Source of the DNA: Deinandra increscens subsp. villosa
Lineage: Eukaryota; Streptophyta; Magnoliopsida; Asterales; Asteraceae
Direction: 5' to 3'
NCBI GenBank assembly: GCA_039602395.1
Contig: JBCNJP010000027.1
Span: 38,573,841-38,637,840 of the forward strand
DNA: 64,000 nucleotides
A model generated the notes under the pieces. It saw only the letters and a program-made list of their open reading frames with translations. It had not been told where the DNA came from and searched no databases. This document shows, in pieces, positions 59,592-64,000 of this stretch. The translations under genes and the position numbers were made by a program. The stretch's first letter is position 1. Every line of letters begins with the position of its first letter.

Positions 59592-62500
59592 GTCTCCCCT
59601 CCTTTTAGAAATTTCGTCCCGAAATTTTCGAATTCTTACCAGACGAAAACAGGTGAGGGTATTTCTTCTTCATTTGGTCAGCTCGCTCCCAGGTATACTC
59701 AGGTCCGCGCCTTGAGTTCCATCTAACTTTAACTAGTCTGATCTTACTCCGTCAAATCTTCTGCACTTTCCAGTCTTCAATCGTAGTTGGCTCTTCAGTA
59801 AAGTTCAATTTACTATCGATTTGAACTTCTTTTGACGGTATGATCAGCGCCTCATCAGAAAGACATTTCCTTAAGTTAGATACATGAAATACGTCGTGAA
59901 CGCCACTGAATCTATTTGGCAGCTTCAGACGATAAGCAACGGGACCTACTCGCTGGAGGATTTCGAACGGTCCAATATATCGGGGACTGAGCTTCCCTTG
60001 CGTACCAAATCTAATGACACCCTTCCAAGGCGAGACCTTTAAAAACACTCTGTCTCCAACCTTAAATTCCAAGGGTTTCCTTCAATTGTCAGCATAATTC
60101 TTCTGTCTAGCCCTGGCAATTTCCAAACAACTCTTGATTTTTGACACCTTGTCGGTCGTTTCCTGAATTAACTCAGGGCCAGTTAATTCCTTTTCTCCGA
60201 TTTCTGCCCAACAGAGAGGAGATCGACACTTTCTACCGTATAAAGCTTCGAAAGTGCAGCCTTAATGCTAGCATGATAACTATTGTTATAAGAAAACTCT
60301 GCTAACGGTAGATGAGTGTCCCAACTTCCACCAAAATCAATAACACAAGCTCTAAGCATATCCTCGAGTGTCTGAATCGTCCTTTCACTCTGACCATCTG
60401 TTTGTGGATGATATGCCGTGCTTAAATCCAATTTGGTGCCTAATGCTTTATGTAGTGATCGCCAAAATCATGACGTGAATCGTCCATCCCTGTCTGAAAT
60501 AATAGAAACTGGCACACCATGACGAGATACAACCTCCTTGATATACATTTTAGCAAGCTTCTTCATTGAATCCGTCTCCTTGATTGGGATGAAATGGGTT
60601 GATTTAGTTAAACGATCAATGATCACCCATATGGTATCATGATTCCGCGACGTTCTAGGCAATTTCGTGATAAAATCCATAGCGATTCGTTCCCATTTCC
60701 ATTGTGGGATTTATGGTTGTGTAAGCAGACCAAAAGGTTTCTGGTGTTCCGCCTTCACTCTGGCACAGGTAGAACACTTACTTACGTAAATTGCTATGTC
60801 GCGCTTCATGTTTGGCCACCAATAACGTTCCTTGACGTCCTTATACATCTTATCAGAACCCGGGTGAATGGAGTACCTTGATTTGTGAGCTTCATTCATA
60901 ATCAACTCTCGTAGCTTTCCCAAGAGCAGTACCCAGATTCGACCCATAAAATATCTAATACTGTTGGTTAAGGCCAACTCCTTAATAATTCCTCGAAGAT
61001 CCTCATTTTTCAAATTAACATCCTTGAGAGATTCGTTCTGAGCTATACGAATATGCGAAATAAGATCAGATTGAATCGTCATCTCCATGGCTCTCACTCG
61101 CCTTGGCTTATCTCGTTCCTTCCTGCTTAATGCGTCGGCTACCACATTAGCCTTACCAGGGTGATATCGAATATCACAATCATAGTCGTTTAGAAGTTCT
61201 ACCCAACGACGTTGACGCATATTAAGCTCCTTTTGATCAAAAATGTGTTGAAGACTCTTATGATCCGTAAAGATAGTACATTTAGTTCCATACAGATAAT
61301 GTCTCCAGATTTTTAATGCAAAAACAACTGCTCCGAGTTCTAGATCATGGGTGGTGTAGTTTTTCTCGTGCGTCTTGAGTTGTCTGGATGCGTAGGAAAT
61401 AACTTTATCCCTTTGCATTAAAACACACCTGAAACCCAATCTAGATGCATCGCAGTAAACTACGAACCCATCACTTCCTTCTAGAAGGGATGAAATAGGA
61501 GCACTGCACAACCTCTGTTTTAAATATTGAAAAGCATTCTCTTGACTTTCCGTCCATACGTATTTTTTATCCTTTTGAGTTAACAAAGTTAACGGTTGAG
61601 CTATACGCGAGAAATTCTCAATAAATCTTCGATAGTAACCGGCTAACCCTAAAAATTGACGGACTTCAGTTGGCGACTGCGGTGCACTCCAGTTCTTGAT
61701 TGCTTCAATCTTTGCGGGGTCAACATGAATACCTTTCTCATTAATAACGTGACCTAAGAATTGGACTTCTCTCAGCCATAACTCACACTTTGAAAATTTA
61801 GCATAAAGCTTTTCTTCCTTTAACGTCTCAAGAACTAACTTCAAATGCTGCTCGTGCTCTTCCTTTGTTCGTGAATAGACAAGTATGTCATCAATGAATA
61901 CAATCACTTATTTGTCCAGATAAGGTTTGCATACCCTGTTCATGAGATCCATGAATACTGCAGGAGCATTGGTTAGTCCAAAAGGCATAACCACAAACTC
62001 GTAATGACCATAACGAGTACGAAAAACAGTTTTTGGTATGTCTTCTTCTGCTACAAGCAACTGGTGATATCCGGATCTAAGATTTATTTTCGAATAGAAG
62101 ATAGACCCCTGAAGTTGATCGAATAAATCATCAATTCTAGGCAGTGGGTATCGATTCTTGATGGTAATCTTGTTCAGCTCGCGATAATCGATACACATAC
62201 GGAAAGACCCATATTTCTTTTTCACAAACAAAACTGGTGCTCCCCAAGGTGAGAAACTTGGTCTTATAAATCCCTTATCAAGAAGCTCTTGCAATTTCTG
62301 GGCTAATTCCTTCATTTCTGATGGTGCCAATCGATAGGGTGATCGGGCAATAGGAGCTGCCCCAGGAACTAAATCAATTTTGAATTTGACTTGACGTTCA
62401 GGAGGTATACCAGGTAGTTCCTCAGGGAAGACTTCCGGATAGTCTCTTACTACTGGTATATCTTCAATCCTTTGCTCTGCATTCTTCACGTCTATCGCTT

Positions 62501-63580
62501 TAACTAAAAACGATGGATGACCTTTCTGCAAGTACTTTCGGGCCTTCACGACGCTAATAATCTTCAAAGTAGGATCTCGCTTTTCTCCCCGAATGGTTAA
62601 TACTTCCCCATCAGCAATTGGAATACGAACAAACTTCTCAAAGCATACCACTTCAGCGTGATTTTTGGATAACCAATCCATTCCAATTACAATATCGAAA
62701 CTTCCAAGGTCCACGGGTAAAAGATCAATACAAGAAGAGTGATTCTCAATGTTCATAGTACATCCCTTAATTACAGTACCTGCCTCTATTTTCCTTCCAT
62801 TGGCTATTTCTATAATATACTTATTTCTTAACTTACTAGGTTTAATACCAAGTAATGGTTCAAACTCTTTAGAAACAAAGCTTAAATCGGCACCTGTATC
62901 AAATAACACAGAGGCGTATTTATTGTTTACGAGAAACGTACCAGCAACAACGGATGGTTCTTCCTGGGCCTCTCTTGCGTTCATCTCAAACACCCTTCCT
63001 TTCGCACCTTGATTCTTTAGCTTGGGACATTCCTTCCTAAAGTGATCAGTATGTCCACACTCGTAACATTTACGGCTAGAACTGGTACCTTTCTCTCCGG
63101 TCTTTGATCGGCAATAAGGAGTATCATGACCGTAACGACTGCACTTAGTACAGTATCGACAAGTCCCTTTGTGATGATATCCACATGTTCCGCAACGGGG
63201 GTATGAGTCAGACTGCTTCTTTTCTTCCGAGGAATTTGCTGCAAATATTTTATGAGACTTCGGGTTCGACTTCCTCCGATCATTATTGTTCTCCGACCAC
63301 TTCCTCTTAAAACCATGCCCCTTACCGTCATCAATATTCTTGGGAACAGATCCCATCGGCGACTTTCACCTAATAAACCTGCTCTCACATCATCATCAGC
63401 CAAAGAGTGGGATAGAGTAATGGCACTGCCAATAGTTGTTGGGTTAGCGGAGGTAACCATTCCCCTAATTTGAGGTGCTAGACCCCAAATATACCTCTCG
63501 ATCCGAACATAATCTGGAGTTACAAGCCGCGGTACTGTAAGGGAATAATTTGTGGCTTGTGTATTAAATAGCACATTGGC
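59592..63580 (-). pseudogene. Ty3/gypsy chromovirus gag-pol, degraded (Tekay/Del-like)
   Basis: Minus strand in order: Gag C-terminus (RIERYIWGL, 63574-63360), zinc knuckles (CGTCGYHHKGTC, CTKCSRYGH, CYECGHTDHFRKEC), protease (LFDTGADLSFVS), reverse transcriptase (RMCIDYRELN, FVVMPFGLTNAP, IVFIDDILVYS), RNase H (YCDASRLG, TDHKSLQ), integrase zinc and core (HPGSDKMY, MDFITKLP, SDRDGRF, AYHPQTDGQSER). It ends with the SH3-like GPFEIL and a chromodomain-like WNSRRGPEYTWE, placing it among chromoviruses. Stops lie at about 61908, 60708, 60468, 60087 and 59752; frames shift near 63357 and 60260. The gag N-terminus and 5' LTR are missing at 63580. Confidence 0.92.
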
Positions 63581-64000
63581 AGACTATTTTGAAGGCCTAT
63601 GTGATAGAATAGGTGAAAATTAGTTGAGTTATGGGTATATTGGGTCACTGGGCCAGTTTAAGCATGTTTGGGCTCATTTAGAAAGTGTTTAGGGGGTGTT
63701 TAGTGGGCTTTTAAAGTCAAATCCGGAAATTAGGTGTTAATTAGGGTTTTAGGAGTGGCTTGTTGACCAAGCATGTGATCTCCTATAAATAGGGCGCTAA
63801 TATCTTTGTTTTAGGGTTGTTGGCTTTGTGTTTTCTCAAGGTGTAATCGAAATTCTCTCAAGGAGAATTTCGAATTCTTCAAGTGTGTTGCAACCAAGCT
63901 TTAATCAAGTGCTTCTAATCGGTTTGTGTTAATTCGTGTTTTTGATCATCTTTTCTATAGATTTATTGTTTATGCTTGAATCATCTAGTAACACCGGATT
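63581..64000 (+). promoter_or_regulatory. Promoter-like sequence, probably start of another LTR
   Basis: Directly where the chromovirus gag stops, new sequence starts TGAAGGCCTATG. A good TATA box (CTATAAATAGGGCG, about 63782) is followed by a leader with a short hairpin (GAAATTCTCTCAAGGAGAATTTC, about 63849-63871; stem GAAATTCTC/GAGAATTTC). No coding start is reached before the window ends. A copia-type LTR is most likely; a cellular promoter is not excluded. Confidence 0.45.

Overview
The window looks like repeat-rich nuclear DNA of a flowering plant. The evidence is plant-type Ty1/copia, Ty3/gypsy, L1-LINE, PIF/Harbinger, hAT, MULE, Helitron and Cassandra-like elements, plus one intron-containing gene of a plant metabolic family. 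The terminal signatures and zinc-finger layout of the gypsy elements resemble those of Asteraceae (daisy family). That placement is inference from memory, not a database result. No bacterial, organellar or CRISPR features are seen.

Left part (1-20800): a dead copia 3' half with its 142-bp LTR (1-2463). Next is a 4.5-kb minus-strand Helitron (2959-7486) that contains a hAT element (3026-5253), which contains a MULE (3513-4747); all three have clean termini or target-site duplications (TSDs). A nearly full-length L1-type LINE follows (7783-11458, minus), then a PIF/Harbinger element with a broken transposase (11563-13526). Immediately beyond is a structurally intact copia element (13594-18301, minus) with identical 142-bp LTRs, a 5-bp TSD, a primer-binding site and one uninterrupted polyprotein. 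A SINE-like sequence, a small Harbinger-type MITE and an orphan Helitron 3' end complete this part.

Middle (20800-30900): a composite AT-rich minisatellite, a 2.5-kb solo LTR (22288-24766) and a copia RNase H scrap. Then comes the only cellular gene recognised, a two-exon hydroxypyruvate/hydroxyphenylpyruvate reductase (HPR3-like) gene (26716-27933, minus), with a foldback repeat just upstream. A second PIF/Harbinger element (28561-30406) is interrupted by a Cassandra-type TRIM whose LTR carries 5S rRNA-like sequence.

Right part (30900-64000): layered LTR elements. A Tork/TNT-like copia relic (32123-39594) is split by a 4-kb solo LTR (33309-37282). A gypsy family is arranged tail-LTR-internal-LTR (39595-46736), and its last LTR seems to resume at 55717 because a young non-autonomous LTR element (46742-55711, two 2998-bp LTRs) inserted into it. 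That LTR is cut again at 56700 by a decayed Tekay/Del-like chromovirus (56700-63580), which contains a 500-bp assembly gap. The final 420 bp look like the start of another LTR or promoter. Apart from the reductase gene, the genes do not act together in a pathway; the architecture is nested transposition.
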